A stretch of DNA of 64,000 bases from JAMXLO01 sp963819855. GTDB taxonomy: Bacteria > Pseudomonadota > Alphaproteobacteria > Acetobacterales > Acetobacteraceae. Position 1 is the stretch's first letter; each line of letters starts with the position of its first letter. The position numbers were made by a program, and so were the translations under genes. Of this stretch, positions 24,896-34,100 are shown in pieces. The stretch spans positions 136,255-200,254 of the forward strand of contig CAWFYC010000024.1 in the NCBI GenBank assembly GCA_963819855.1, in the 5' to 3' direction. The notes under the pieces were generated by a model. That model did no database searches, was not told the origin of the DNA, and worked only from the letters and a program-made list of their open reading frames with translations.

Positions 24896-25351
24896 CTATC
24901 CTGGCGACGGTGGTTGGCTCACCATCGGCCCGGCGTTCGGCACCGAGTTGCCAAGACTGAACATGCATTGAACGAAGGCATTGTCGTATTGCGCCTGGAT
25001 CGCAGTCTGGGCGTTCGAGCTCCTCACAGCACCCAGACCAGCGCCGCCGAGTGCTCCGCCGGCCGCGCCGATTGCCGCGCCTTGCCCGCCGCCGATTGCC
25101 GCACCCAAACCAGCCCCAAGCACCGTTGTCAGTGCCGCGGTGCCGAGCCCTCGCAGATTGGCACCCTGCGCCTGATCTCTAACGGCCTGCTCCGCGAACT
25201 GTTGGCAGATCGCCCGATCGCTCTGGAAGCTGGCGAACGATTTGCCGGGACCCGGCAGAACCTGAACCGTCGGACCCATGGGGGTTTCGGCGCAGGCCGC
25301 AAGCAGCAGAGCGCCAGATAGTGTCGCAATGGTGTTGGCTCGGCGACTCAT
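24896..25351 (-). CDS. Glycine-zipper lipoprotein
   Basis: ATG 25351 gives 151 residues. A lipoprotein signal with lipobox LAAC (Cys 20) is followed by a Gly/Ala-rich stretch, GAGLGAAIGGGQGAAIGAAGG, typical of glycine-zipper outer-membrane-associated proteins, and a C-terminal part with two Cys. The 120-bp upstream extension of the frame is not conserved in type. Function unknown; similar proteins are common envelope proteins in Acetobacteraceae. The gap 24759-24895 between it and the AraC gene (same strand) holds nothing recognisable. Confidence 0.8.
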   Translation of the reverse strand: MSRRANTIATLSGALLLAACAETPMGPTVQVLPGPGKSFASFQSDRAICQQFAEQAVRDQAQGANLRGLGTAALTTVLGAGLGAAIGGGQGAAIGAAGGALGGAGLGAVRSSNAQTAIQAQYDNAFVQCMFSLGNSVPNAGPMVSQPPSPG

Positions 25352-25576
25352 GAAGCGTCGATTGTGCACATCATGTTGCGATGGTAGCGGCGAGGCTGAT
25401 GCCGACGCCAGTGCGCCGCGTCCCGAAAACGTGCCGCGCGTCCCTGGTCGGACGAAACCCGGCCTGATCAAGTACCGGCCTGATTAAGTACAAGTACGGA
25501 TAGCGTCGTCCATATCGCTGCCGATAGATTAACCATCGGGAAACCAGACAGGGTCGGGCGATTGGGTGGCGAACGA

Positions 25577-25753
25577 ATGACGGCGCGCGAATACCCGCCG
25601 GGGATGCGGGCGCCGTCGACCGGTACCTACGAGCAGCGCAACGTGCTGGGTACGCCCACCGGTGTCCGCGTTACCGTCGCACAGGGCGATGCGCTGCCCG
25701 CCGCACCGCGCGGGTTTACCTGGAGAATGGTCGACGCATCCGGAGAACCATAG
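25577..25753 (+). CDS. Small YjzC-like protein
   Basis: 58 residues from ATG 25577 (MTAREYPPGMRAPSTG). The pattern PG.RAP.TG.YEQ.NV.G.PTG..V.V..GD.LP.AP.GFTW resembles the short YjzC-like family seen across bacteria. No signal peptide or TM segment. SD is weak. Family assignment is from memory of the pattern; function unknown. It is convergent with moaE. Confidence 0.6.
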   Translation: MTAREYPPGMRAPSTGTYEQRNVLGTPTGVRVTVAQGDALPAAPRGFTWRMVDASGEP

Positions 25754-25781
25754 TGGCCTTGGCGCCGCGTGCATCAATGCG

Positions 25782-26234
25782 TCATTGCCACCGCGCGGCC
25801 GCCGCATCGTCCCCGGCGCGGGCCTCCACCCACGTCGCGCCACCGTCGGTGAATTCTTCCTTCTTCCAGAACGGCGCCCTGGTCTTCAGCCAGTCAATCA
25901 GGAAGGCAGTGGCGTCCAACGCCGGCTGACGGTGTGTCGCAGCGGCCAGCACCAGTACGATGTTCTCGCCCGCGGTGAGGCGGCCGACGCGATGGATCAC
26001 GATGCAGCCCAGCAACTGCCAGCGCCGTTCGGCTACCTCGGTGATCCGCGCGATGGCGCGCTCGGTCATCGCCGGATAGTGCTCCAGCGTCATTGCCGCC
26101 ACTCGGTCCCCCGCATCGCCGCGTACCGTGCCAACGAAACAGCCGATGCCGCCGATGTCGGTACGACCTGCGGTCAGTGCGGCAAACTCCGCGCCGATGT
26201 CGAAGTCCCCGGTCTGCACACTGATCCTGGCCAT
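25782..26234 (-). CDS. moaE: Molybdopterin synthase catalytic subunit MoaE
   Basis: 150 residues. It converts cyclic pyranopterin monophosphate to molybdopterin with thiocarboxylated MoaD. Family motifs are GCFVGTVRG, LEHYPAMTERAI, HRVGRLTAGE and the catalytic KTRAPFWKKE (Lys pair). It lies 4 bp after the moaD stop, so the moaD-moaE pair is translationally close. Confidence 0.96.
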   Translation of the reverse strand: MARISVQTGDFDIGAEFAALTAGRTDIGGIGCFVGTVRGDAGDRVAAMTLEHYPAMTERAIARITEVAERRWQLLGCIVIHRVGRLTAGENIVLVLAAATHRQPALDATAFLIDWLKTRAPFWKKEEFTDGGATWVEARAGDDAAAARWQ

Positions 26235-26238
26235 GCCG

Positions 26239-26511
26239 TCAGCCTCCGGTCACCGGTGGGAAGAACGCCACCTCGTCGCCGGGACCGACGCGTGTCGCGG
26301 GTTCGGCGAAATCCTGGTTCACGGCACAGCGCACCGCGCGGCGGTTGGCGAAGGCGCTGGCGTGACCAGGACTGCGCTCGGTCAGCCAGGCGATCAGTTC
26401 GCCGACTGTGGCCACGCCGGCTGGCAGCGTGACGGTTTCCAGCGACGTGCCGGTGCGCTCGCGCAGCCAGGCGAAATAGAGGATGGTCAGCGGTGCTTCG
26501 GCATCGGCCAT
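26239..26511 (-). CDS. moaD: Molybdopterin synthase sulfur carrier subunit MoaD
   Basis: 90-residue ubiquitin-like protein ending in the required Gly-Gly (FFPPVTGG). The N-terminus LTILYFAWLRERTG is typical. The terminal Gly is thiocarboxylated to donate sulfur to MoaE, encoded 4 bp downstream. The upstream lipoprotein gene ends 6 bp before it, so all three may form one unit. Confidence 0.95.
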   Translation of the reverse strand: MADAEAPLTILYFAWLRERTGTSLETVTLPAGVATVGELIAWLTERSPGHASAFANRRAVRCAVNQDFAEPATRVGPGDEVAFFPPVTGG

Positions 26512-26517
26512 GGCGAT

Positions 26518-27123
26518 TCAGCGTGGTGTGGGGACCGTCTCGATCCTGCCGTCGGAATGTATGATCGTACTGGTGCCATTGCCATTGGGCACCACGATCG
26601 CGGAGCCGCCGCCGGGCGGACTGATGGTCTGGTAGCCGCTGGTACCGCCATTGGTAACCGCTGGACCCTGCGGCGTCGAGTAGACCTGTCCGGCCGGGTT
26701 GCGTGCCGGCGGCGTCGTATCGGTGGGGCGAGGTGCAATTGGCGCCGGCACACCCGCCGGACCCGGCAGATTGGAGACCGGTGGCGTCGAGCTGCCACGC
26801 GTCGCGGGCGGCGGCGGCAGGTTCGGCTGCTGATTGCGGAATTCCGGCGACCCGGGTACCGGCTGCTCGGGCGCGCCTAGCTGGCCCTGCTGTTCAAGCT
26901 CTTGCAGGGTGGGCTCCGGCTTCAGCGGACCCGGCCAGATGTCGCCTGGCTCCGGCGTGAGCGGCTGTACCTCGACCTCCTCGCCGGTGACGCGTCGCAT
27001 GTTTTCGCTGTCGCCGGCCGGAAAGTTGGGATTGGAGCCGCTGGTGAACGGCACGTTCCACCAGGTGTTGTAGCCGCAACCGGACAGCGCCAGGCACAGG
27101 CAGGTGAAGGCGATGCGGCGCAT
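26518..27123 (-). CDS. Pro-rich lipoprotein of unknown function
   Basis: 201 residues from ATG 27123; the frame remains open upstream through repeat DNA, which is not coding. Signal MRRIAFTCLCLALSGC with lipobox LSGC (Cys 16). The remainder is Pro/Gly/Thr-rich and apparently disordered (EVQPLTPEPGDIWPGPLKPEPT, NLPPPPATRGSSTPP), ending STIIHSDGRIETVPTPR. It lies 6 bp before moaD on the same strand, but a role in molybdenum cofactor synthesis is not implied. Confidence 0.78.
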   Translation of the reverse strand: MRRIAFTCLCLALSGCGYNTWWNVPFTSGSNPNFPAGDSENMRRVTGEEVEVQPLTPEPGDIWPGPLKPEPTLQELEQQGQLGAPEQPVPGSPEFRNQQPNLPPPPATRGSSTPPVSNLPGPAGVPAPIAPRPTDTTPPARNPAGQVYSTPQGPAVTNGGTSGYQTISPPGGGSAIVVPNGNGTSTIIHSDGRIETVPTPR

Positions 27124-27230
27124 GAACCAGGGCTCCCACCGGGACGAATCGTCGGATCGACGGGCCGGACCGGCCAGCCGGGGCGGACTGTGCCCCGGCC
27201 GTGCGCTGCGCTCAAGGTCAGGGCTCGGTT

Positions 27231-27366
27231 CCGAACCCCCCAGAGGGCTCTGCCCTCTGGACTCCCGCCAAGGGCGCAGCCCTTGGGACCCGTTACCAAA
27301 CGAATGGATTGCAAAGGCTTTGCCTTTGCTTGGGGGTCCAGGGGGCAACGCCCCCTGGCGGGTTTC
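27231..27366. repeat. Dispersed stem-loop repeat, family 2, copy 2
   Basis: Reverse-oriented counterpart of 21648-21874, with the same hairpin order (CCAGAGGGC, CCAAGGGC, CAAAGGC, CCAGGGGGC stems). The centre is a short linker in place of the 71-bp palindrome. It fills much of the 385-bp gap between the lipoprotein start (27123) and the mobB stop (27509); nothing else is recognised there. Confidence 0.85.
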
Positions 27367-27508
27367 GTCGTCAGATCGGGAACGCTCAGGGTGGTGCCAC
27401 GCCGCTGACGGCACCGGACGACATCCGGCTGCAGTTGCGGACGAGCCGACCCGGGTGATCGCGCGCGGTTTCGGAATTCGCCAATACGTCGCGTTTCATT
27501 AAACCGCT

Positions 27509-27988
27509 TCAGCCCGCCGCGATCCAGGCCGCGATCGCGGCGGGATCGTTCAACGCGAGTACCATCCGGTTGGCGCTGACCGGCGCATCGGTGGCAATCG
27601 CGACAATATCGGCCTGCTCCGGCCAGATCGGCGGCTTGCCGAGCGCGGGGCGGTGCACTTCGAGCTTGGGAAATTTGTGGGTCTTGTAACCCTCGACCAG
27701 CACCAGATCGACCGGCTGCATCCGCGCCAGCAGGTCGGGCAGTTCCGGTTCCGGTCCCGCCACCTCGTGCAGCAGCGCCCAGCGGGTACCCGCGGCCACC
27801 ATCACCTCGTGCGCGCCGGCTTCCCGGTGGCGGTAGGTGTCCTTGCCCGGCCGGTCCATGTCGAAGCCGTGATGGGTGTGCTTCACCGTAGAGACCGTCA
27901 GGCCGCGGGCGCGCAGCAACGGGATCAGTCGGGTCAACAATGTGGTCTTGCCGCTGCCCGACCAGCCGACAATGCCGAGGACCCGCAC
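27509..27988 (-). CDS. mobB: Molybdopterin-guanine dinucleotide biosynthesis protein MobB
   Basis: GTP-binding protein assisting MGD cofactor formation. GTG 27988 gives 159 residues starting VRVLGIVGWSGSGKTTLLTRL, with the P-loop GWSGSGKTT near residues 8-16. Other motifs are TVKHTHHGFDMDRPGKDTYRH and VLVEGYKTHKFPKLEV. It starts 2 bp after the pgsA stop. The longer upstream frame overlaps pgsA and is spurious. With moaD/moaE nearby, this is a small molybdenum-cofactor neighbourhood. Confidence 0.93.
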   Translation of the reverse strand: MRVLGIVGWSGSGKTTLLTRLIPLLRARGLTVSTVKHTHHGFDMDRPGKDTYRHREAGAHEVMVAAGTRWALLHEVAGPEPELPDLLARMQPVDLVLVEGYKTHKFPKLEVHRPALGKPPIWPEQADIVAIATDAPVSANRMVLALNDPAAIAAWIAAG

Positions 27989-27990
27989 GA

Positions 27991-28596
27991 TCAGGGGTGC
28001 TGACGCTTGGCAACGGCACCGGTGCGTGGGCCGGAGGCGTGCCGCACGCCAGCGGTCAGGTAGTCCCAGCCGGTCCACAAGGTCAGCGCGGCGGCGACCC
28101 ACAGCATGACCTCGCCGATTGCGGAGACCGGCACGAACGGCAGGTGCACAAACCGCGCCGTCGAGTCGCCGGCGAGCAGCGTGCCGAGGGCGCCCATCTG
28201 GAAGCCGGTCTTCCACTTGGCGAGCGGCGTGACCGGAAGGCCGATGCGGATGGCGGCCAGGTATTCGCGCAGCCCGCTCACCAGGATCTCGCGCAGCATG
28301 ATGACGATCGCCGGATACAGGCCCCAGGCGGACAGCCGGCCCTGGCCGACCAGCATCATCAGCGCCGCGCCGACCAGCAGCTTGTCGGCGATCGGGTCGA
28401 GCATGCGGCCGAGATCGGATTGCTGGTGCCGGGAGCGGGCGACCCGGCCGTCGAAATAGTCGGTTATGGCGGCGCTGCTGAACAGCACACAGGCGGCAAG
28501 GTCGGCCGCCGGCTCACGCAGCGCTACCAACACCACCAGCAGCGGGATGGCCACGATGCGCGACAGCGTCAGCAGGTTCGGCAGGTCGGTCAGCAT
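27991..28596 (-). CDS. pgsA: CDP-diacylglycerol--glycerol-3-phosphate 3-phosphatidyltransferase
   Basis: Makes phosphatidylglycerophosphate, the PG/cardiolipin precursor, in the inner membrane. ATG 28596 (MLTDLPNLLTLSRI) gives 201 residues with about 4-5 TM helices. The CDP-alcohol phosphotransferase motif is DGRVARSRHQQSDLGRMLD followed by PIADK. The N-terminal extension in the open frame is not conserved. mobB follows 2 bp downstream. Confidence 0.94.
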   Translation of the reverse strand: MLTDLPNLLTLSRIVAIPLLVVLVALREPAADLAACVLFSSAAITDYFDGRVARSRHQQSDLGRMLDPIADKLLVGAALMMLVGQGRLSAWGLYPAIVIMLREILVSGLREYLAAIRIGLPVTPLAKWKTGFQMGALGTLLAGDSTARFVHLPFVPVSAIGEVMLWVAAALTLWTGWDYLTAGVRHASGPRTGAVAKRQHP

Positions 28597-28726
28597 CGCG
28601 CGCACCCTAGCGGCTTGGACGGCACGGCGGGAGGGGGGATGGATACAACTGTCACGGAACTGAGATAGTTGGCCGTGCCAGGGCGAGTACCCTGCGGGCA
28701 ACGATGAACAAGACCAGGGGATCATC

Positions 28727-30331
28727 ATGTCCGAAGCCATCGCGGCGACACTGCCGGCGCGGCCGAACCTCAACACCAGGCCGCACGCCTCGGCCGCCAT
28801 TGTCTTCATTGTTCTGCTCGCGGTTGGTGCCGGCTACACGCTGAGCGGGCTGCTCGCCGACATCGACGCGGCGCATACTCCACCGGTGGCGGTCGGCGCC
28901 TTTGTGCTGTTGGGAATCGCGCTGCTGATCGCTCTCGGCTTCGAGTTCGTCAACGGCTTCCATGACACCGCCAATGCCGTGGCAACGGTGATCTACACCC
29001 ACAGCCTGTCGCCGCCTATCGCGGTGGTATGGTCGGGCGCGTTCAACTTTCTCGGTGTGATGGCCTCATCGGGGGCGGTCGCCTTCAGCGTGGTTTCGCT
29101 GCTGCCGGTGGAGTTGATCCTCCAGGTCGGCGGCAGCGCCGGTTTCGCGATGATCTTCGCGCTGCTGATCGCCGCAATCGTGTGGAATCTCGGGACCTGG
29201 TGGCTTGGGCTGCCGGCGAGTTCCTCGCACACGCTGATCGGCTCGATCATCGGCGTCGGCCTGGCCAACCAGCTCATGGCGCCGGTCGGATCCGGGACCT
29301 CGGGGGTGGACTGGTCGCAGGCGATGGGCGTGTTCCGCGCGCTGCTGTTCAGCCCCGTGGTGGGGTTCGTGCTCTCGGCCCTGATGCTGCTGGCGATGAA
29401 GTTCGTGATCCGCAACAAGACGCTGTACACCGCGCCGACCTCCGACAAGCCGCCGCCGCCGTGGATTCGCGGCCTGCTGATCCTCACCTGCACCGGCGTG
29501 TCGTTCGCGCATGGCTCGAACGACGGGCAGAAGGGCATGGGGCTGATCATGCTGATCCTGATCGGCTCGGTGCCCACCGCGTTCGCGCTGAACCACGCCA
29601 TGCCGAGCAGCGCGACGCCGGCGTTCTACCAGGTCACCGAGCGCGCGCAGGTGGTGTTCGCCGCGCATGCGGCCGGTGCGACCGTGGCGTCGGCTGCGGC
29701 GGCGCGGTCGGCAGTGACCCAGGCGGTGCAGACGCGCCAGATCTCCGGTCCGCAGACCTGGGCCGCGCTCGACACGCTGTCCGGCGACATCGCCGCCCAG
29801 GTGCGCGCGCATGGCGAAATGAACGCGATCCCCGCCGCCGCGGTCTCGAACGTGCGTAACGACATGTATCTGGTCAGCGAGGCGATCCGGCTGGCGCAGA
29901 AGACCGACCTCTCGGCGCCGGACGCCGCGGCGCTGACCGCCTATCGCGGCGCGGTCGACGCGGCGACCAAGTTCATTCCTGTGTGGGTGAAGGTGGCGGT
30001 GGCGATCGCACTCGGTCTCGGCACCATGGTGGGATGGAAGCGCATCGTGGTGACGGTGGGCGAGAAGATCGGCAAGAGCCATCTGACCTACGGGCAGGGC
30101 GCCTCGGCCGAACTGATCGCCGCCGTGACGATCGGCGCGGCCGACTCGTTCGGGCTGCCGGTGTCGACTACGCATGTGCTGTCCAGCGGCGTGGCGGGAA
30201 CCATGCTGGCCAACGGTTCGGGCCTGCAATGGAGCACGGTGCGGAGCATCGCTTTGGCCTGGGTGCTGACGCTGCCGGCCGCGATGCTGCTGGCCGGGTC
30301 GCTGTACTGGCTGCTGCGGCAGGTGACCTGA
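28727..30331 (+). CDS. Inorganic phosphate transporter, Pit family
   Basis: 534 residues, multiple TM helices. The PHO4 repeats are visible at both ends: GFEFVNGFHDTANAVATVIYT near residue 70 and SFGLPVSTTHVLSSGVAGT near residue 470. A long polar loop (about 300-420) separates the two halves. ATG 28727 is preceded by CAGGGGATCATC. Divergent from pgsA. No PhoU-like partner gene is adjacent. The family-1 repeat copy B follows its 3' end. Confidence 0.92.
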   Translation: MSEAIAATLPARPNLNTRPHASAAIVFIVLLAVGAGYTLSGLLADIDAAHTPPVAVGAFVLLGIALLIALGFEFVNGFHDTANAVATVIYTHSLSPPIAVVWSGAFNFLGVMASSGAVAFSVVSLLPVELILQVGGSAGFAMIFALLIAAIVWNLGTWWLGLPASSSHTLIGSIIGVGLANQLMAPVGSGTSGVDWSQAMGVFRALLFSPVVGFVLSALMLLAMKFVIRNKTLYTAPTSDKPPPPWIRGLLILTCTGVSFAHGSNDGQKGMGLIMLILIGSVPTAFALNHAMPSSATPAFYQVTERAQVVFAAHAAGATVASAAAARSAVTQAVQTRQISGPQTWAALDTLSGDIAAQVRAHGEMNAIPAAAVSNVRNDMYLVSEAIRLAQKTDLSAPDAAALTAYRGAVDAATKFIPVWVKVAVAIALGLGTMVGWKRIVVTVGEKIGKSHLTYGQGASAELIAAVTIGAADSFGLPVSTTHVLSSGVAGTMLANGSGLQWSTVRSIALAWVLTLPAAMLLAGSLYWLLRQVT

Positions 30332-30408
30332 TCAGCCCCGCAGCTTCAGGGCAATCGCGTTGGCGCTCAGCACGCGCACCCTCGTTATCCGCTCGCCGCC
30401 CCGATACT

Positions 30409-30594
30409 GTCATTGCGAGTTCCGCGCCGGCCTGTCGGCCGACCCTGACGGGACGAAACAGGCCGACGACGGTCCCAAGAGTCATTCCCGCGCAAAGCCT
30501 GCCCTCGCGAAAGCGGGGGCGGGAACCCAGGGCGAGGTCCGTGCGGTAGCCCTGGGTCCCCGCTGTCGCGGGGATGACAACGGGAGCGGTTTCT
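30409..30594. repeat. Dispersed intergenic repeat, family 1, copy B
   Basis: Starts GTCATTGCGAGTTCC and ends GGGGATGACAACGGG, matching 1152-1281 over its whole length. Two differences stand out: an extra ~22-bp segment near 30442 containing ACGGGACGAAACAGG, and an expanded GTCATTCCCGCG arm with AAAGCCTGCCCTCGCG. It lies between the Pit gene and the marR stop, whose 3' ends face each other; the rest of the 30332-30684 gap is featureless. Confidence 0.8.
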
Positions 30595-30684
30595 TGTCCG
30601 TTAGCAGCGAAGCGACACGCCAGGTTCGCGTTCGTTGATCTCGGCACGCCGCATCACGTTCGTTCCTTGCCTGCGGGGCTCTGG

Positions 30685-31143
30685 TCAGGCGGCGCGCTCG
30701 AGATCCGCCGCGTGTAAATTTGCGCGCAGCGTCAACAGTGTATCGAGCAGTCGTTCGCGCTCGGCCTTTGGTACATCGGCCAGCGCCTCGCGTCGTACCA
30801 TGTCGGTGATGCAACGCACCTGAGCCACGGCTGTCTCACCGACCGGCGTCAGCCAAAGTGTGCGGATGCGACGGTCGGTGGCGTGTGGTCGACGTTCCAA
30901 CAGACCGGCCTGCTGGAGGCTGTCGACCAGGCGAACCACCGAGATCGTCTCCAGGTCCAGCAGCCAGGCGATGCGAGCCTGATTGATGCCGGGCTCATGG
31001 CAAACCTGCGACAGCAGGCTCGCTTCGGACAGGTTGAGCGGCAGTCCTGCCTTGCGCGCATGGTGAACAAAGCGCCGCCGCATCAGGCGAGAGTTCTCCC
31101 GCAGCAGGAAACCCAGCGTACGGCGGACCGGCGCGGTCTCCAT
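30685..31143 (-). CDS. MarR-family transcriptional regulator
   Basis: 152 residues with a winged-helix core: SEASLLSQVCHEPGINQARIAWLLDLETISVVRLVDSLQQAGLLERR, then the wing ATDRRIRTLWLT. It lies 21 bp after the RND pump gene stop on the same strand, so it is probably the last gene of the efflux operon and a likely repressor of it. The ligand is unknown. Confidence 0.92.
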   Translation of the reverse strand: METAPVRRTLGFLLRENSRLMRRRFVHHARKAGLPLNLSEASLLSQVCHEPGINQARIAWLLDLETISVVRLVDSLQQAGLLERRPHATDRRIRTLWLTPVGETAVAQVRCITDMVRREALADVPKAERERLLDTLLTLRANLHAADLERAA

Positions 31144-31164
31144 CGAACGTCCCTCCTGGCCTGC

Positions 31165-34100
31165 TTAATCCGCTCCTTCGGCGTTCGAGCTCGCCATGAT
31201 TGCCGCAAGCCTCGGCACGCTTGGCGCACGGCGTGGCGCTATCCAGTGTTGCAGCTGATCCAGGTAGAGGTAGATCACCGGCGTCGTGTACAGCGTGAGC
31301 ACCTGGCTCAACGCGAGACCGCCGACCATCGCGAACCCGAGCGGCTTGCGCAGTTCCGATCCCGCGCCGCCTTCCAGCATCAGCGGCACGCCGCTGAGCA
31401 ATGCCGCCATGGTCGTCATCAGAATCGGCCGGAAGCGCAGCAGACAGGCCTGCCGAATTGCCGCCATCGGTGACAGCCCGTCGCGCCGTTCGGCGTTGAT
31501 GGCGAAGTCGACCATCATGATGCCGTTCTTCTTCACGATGCCGATCAGCAGGATGATGCCGATCAACGCTATCACCGTGAGCTGGTAGCCGAACGCCAGC
31601 AGGATCAGCAGCGCGCCGACGCCGGCGGACGGCAGGGTGGACAATATCGTCAGCGGCAGGATGTAGCTTTCGTACAGTATGCCGAGGATGATGTAGACGG
31701 TGACCAGGGCTGCCGCGATCAGATACGGCTCGGTGCTGAGCGAGGTCTGAAACGCCTGCGCGGTTCCCTGGAACGAGCCTTGCACCGTCACCGGCACGCC
31801 CATCTGAGATTCGGTGCGCTCGATCGCGGTCACGGCTTCGCCGAGTGCGGTGCTGCCTTGCAGGTTGAACGAGATGGTTACCGCCGGGAACTGGCTTTGG
31901 TGGTTCATTCCCACCGGCTGCACCGGAACCGATGTCTCGTGCACCAGCGTGGACAGTGGTACCGCCTGACCGCCAGACGAGGCGACATAGAGCTTCTGCA
32001 GGGTGCTCAACTGGCCCTGCTGATCCGGCAGAGCTTCGAGTATCACGTAGTACGCCTTGTTGCCGGTGAAATATTGCGCAACCTCGCGCTGGCCGAATGC
32101 GTCATACAGGATGTTGTCGATTGTCGCCGGCTGCACACCGAAGCGCGCCGCCTGATCGCGATCATAGGTCAAGGTCTCGGTGGTCCCGGCATCCTCCTGG
32201 TCCGAAGTAACATCGGCGAGCTGCGGCAGGCTGCGCAGCTTGTCCAGGATCTTCGGCGCCCAGGTGTTCAGTTCGTCGGCCTTCGCGTCCTGCAAGGTGT
32301 ATTGATACTGCGTGCGCGAGACGCGTCCGCCCACGCGCACATCCTGCACCGCCTGCAGGAACAGGCGGATACCCGGTACCGCCTGCATCTTTTGATCGAT
32401 GCGCCGGATCACCTGGAACGCGGTGTCCTTGCGCTGATCCCACGGCTTCAGCGTGATGTACATGCGGCCGTTGTTCGCGGTCTGACCGCCCGCGCCGGCG
32501 CCCACCGATGCCACCACCGACGCGACCGCGGGATCCGCCTGGACAATGCTGTTGACCTGTTGCTGCAACGTGGCCATCGCGTCGTACGAGACGTCCTGTG
32601 CGGCGTCGGTCGTCCCGATCAAAATGCCGGTATCCTGGTCGGGGAAGAACCCCTTGGGGATGACCACGTACAGCAGCACGCTGAGGCTCACCGTCGCCAG
32701 GAACACCAGCAGCGTGACAAAGCGGAAGCGCAGCGCGATGTCCAGCGTGCGCTCGTAGAAGCGGATCGTCGCGGCGAATGCCTGTTCGATGCAATTATAG
32801 ATGCGGCCATGCTCGTGCGCCTCGGAAGACAGGAAGCGTGACGCCATCATCGGCGTCAGCGTCAGCGACACCAGTGCCGAAATGACGATGGTCATCGACA
32901 CGCAGATCGCGAATTCGCGGAACAGCCGGCCGACGATGCCGCCCATCAGCAGCAATGGGATGAACACCGCGATCAACGAAAAACTGATCGAGATGATGGT
33001 GAACCCGATCTCGCCGGCGCCCTTGATGGCAGCGTCCAGCGGCTTCATGCCGGCCTCGATGTAGCGGAAGATGTTCTCCAGCATCACGATCGCATCGTCG
33101 ACCACGAAGCCGACCGCTATGGTCAGGCCCATCAGCGACAAGTTATCCAGGCTGAAGCCGCACAGGTACATGGCGCCCAGCGTGCCGGCCAGAGCGACCG
33201 GTATCGTGATGCTGGGGATGATGGTGGCCCATAGGTTGCGCAGGAACAGGAAGATCACCATCACCACCAGGCCGACCGCCAGCAACAAGGTGAATTCGAC
33301 ATCGCCGACCGACGCGCGAATCGTCAACGTGCGATCCGATACCACCGACATGTGGATATTCGGCGGTATGTTGTTCTCTAGCTCCGGCAGCTTGGCCTTC
33401 ACGCTGTCGGCGGTGGTGATGACATTGGCGTTGGCCTGCTTGAACACGAGCAGCAGAATGCCGCGCTTGCCGTTGGTCCATGCCGCCAACTGGTCATTCT
33501 GCGGGCCGTCGACCGCGTGTCCGATGTCGCCGATGCGGATCGCGGCGCCGTTGCGATAGCCGATGATGATGTTGTTGTACGGTTCCGCCTTGGTGAGCTG
33601 ATCGTTGGCGTAGATGGTGTATGACCGCTGCGATCCGTTGATGCTGCCTTTCGGGTCGTCCACCGTGGCGCTGGTCAGCACGGTGCGCACGTCTTCCAGG
33701 GTCATGCCCATCGAGGCAAGCCTGGCGGGATCGACCTGTACGCGAATCGCCGGCGTCTGTTGTCCGCCCACCAGCACCTGTCCCACGCCCTGAAGCTGCG
33801 ACAGTTGCTGCGCGACGAGGTTTTCCGCGTAGTCATCGACTTGGGTGATCGGCGCCTGATCCGACTGCATCGACAGGATCAGGATCGGCGCATCGGACGG
33901 ATTGGTTTCGCGGAACGTCGGCGGGTTTGGCATCGCCTTCGGCAGCGAGCCTTGCGCGGCATTGATCGCCTCCAGCACCATGGTGGCTTCCGACTTGATG
34001 TCGGTACTGAGGTCGAACTGCAGGGTGATCTGGGTGCTTCCCAGCACGCTGGTCGAGGTCATCTGCGCCAGGCCAGGCAGCATCTGGCCGAACTCGGTCT

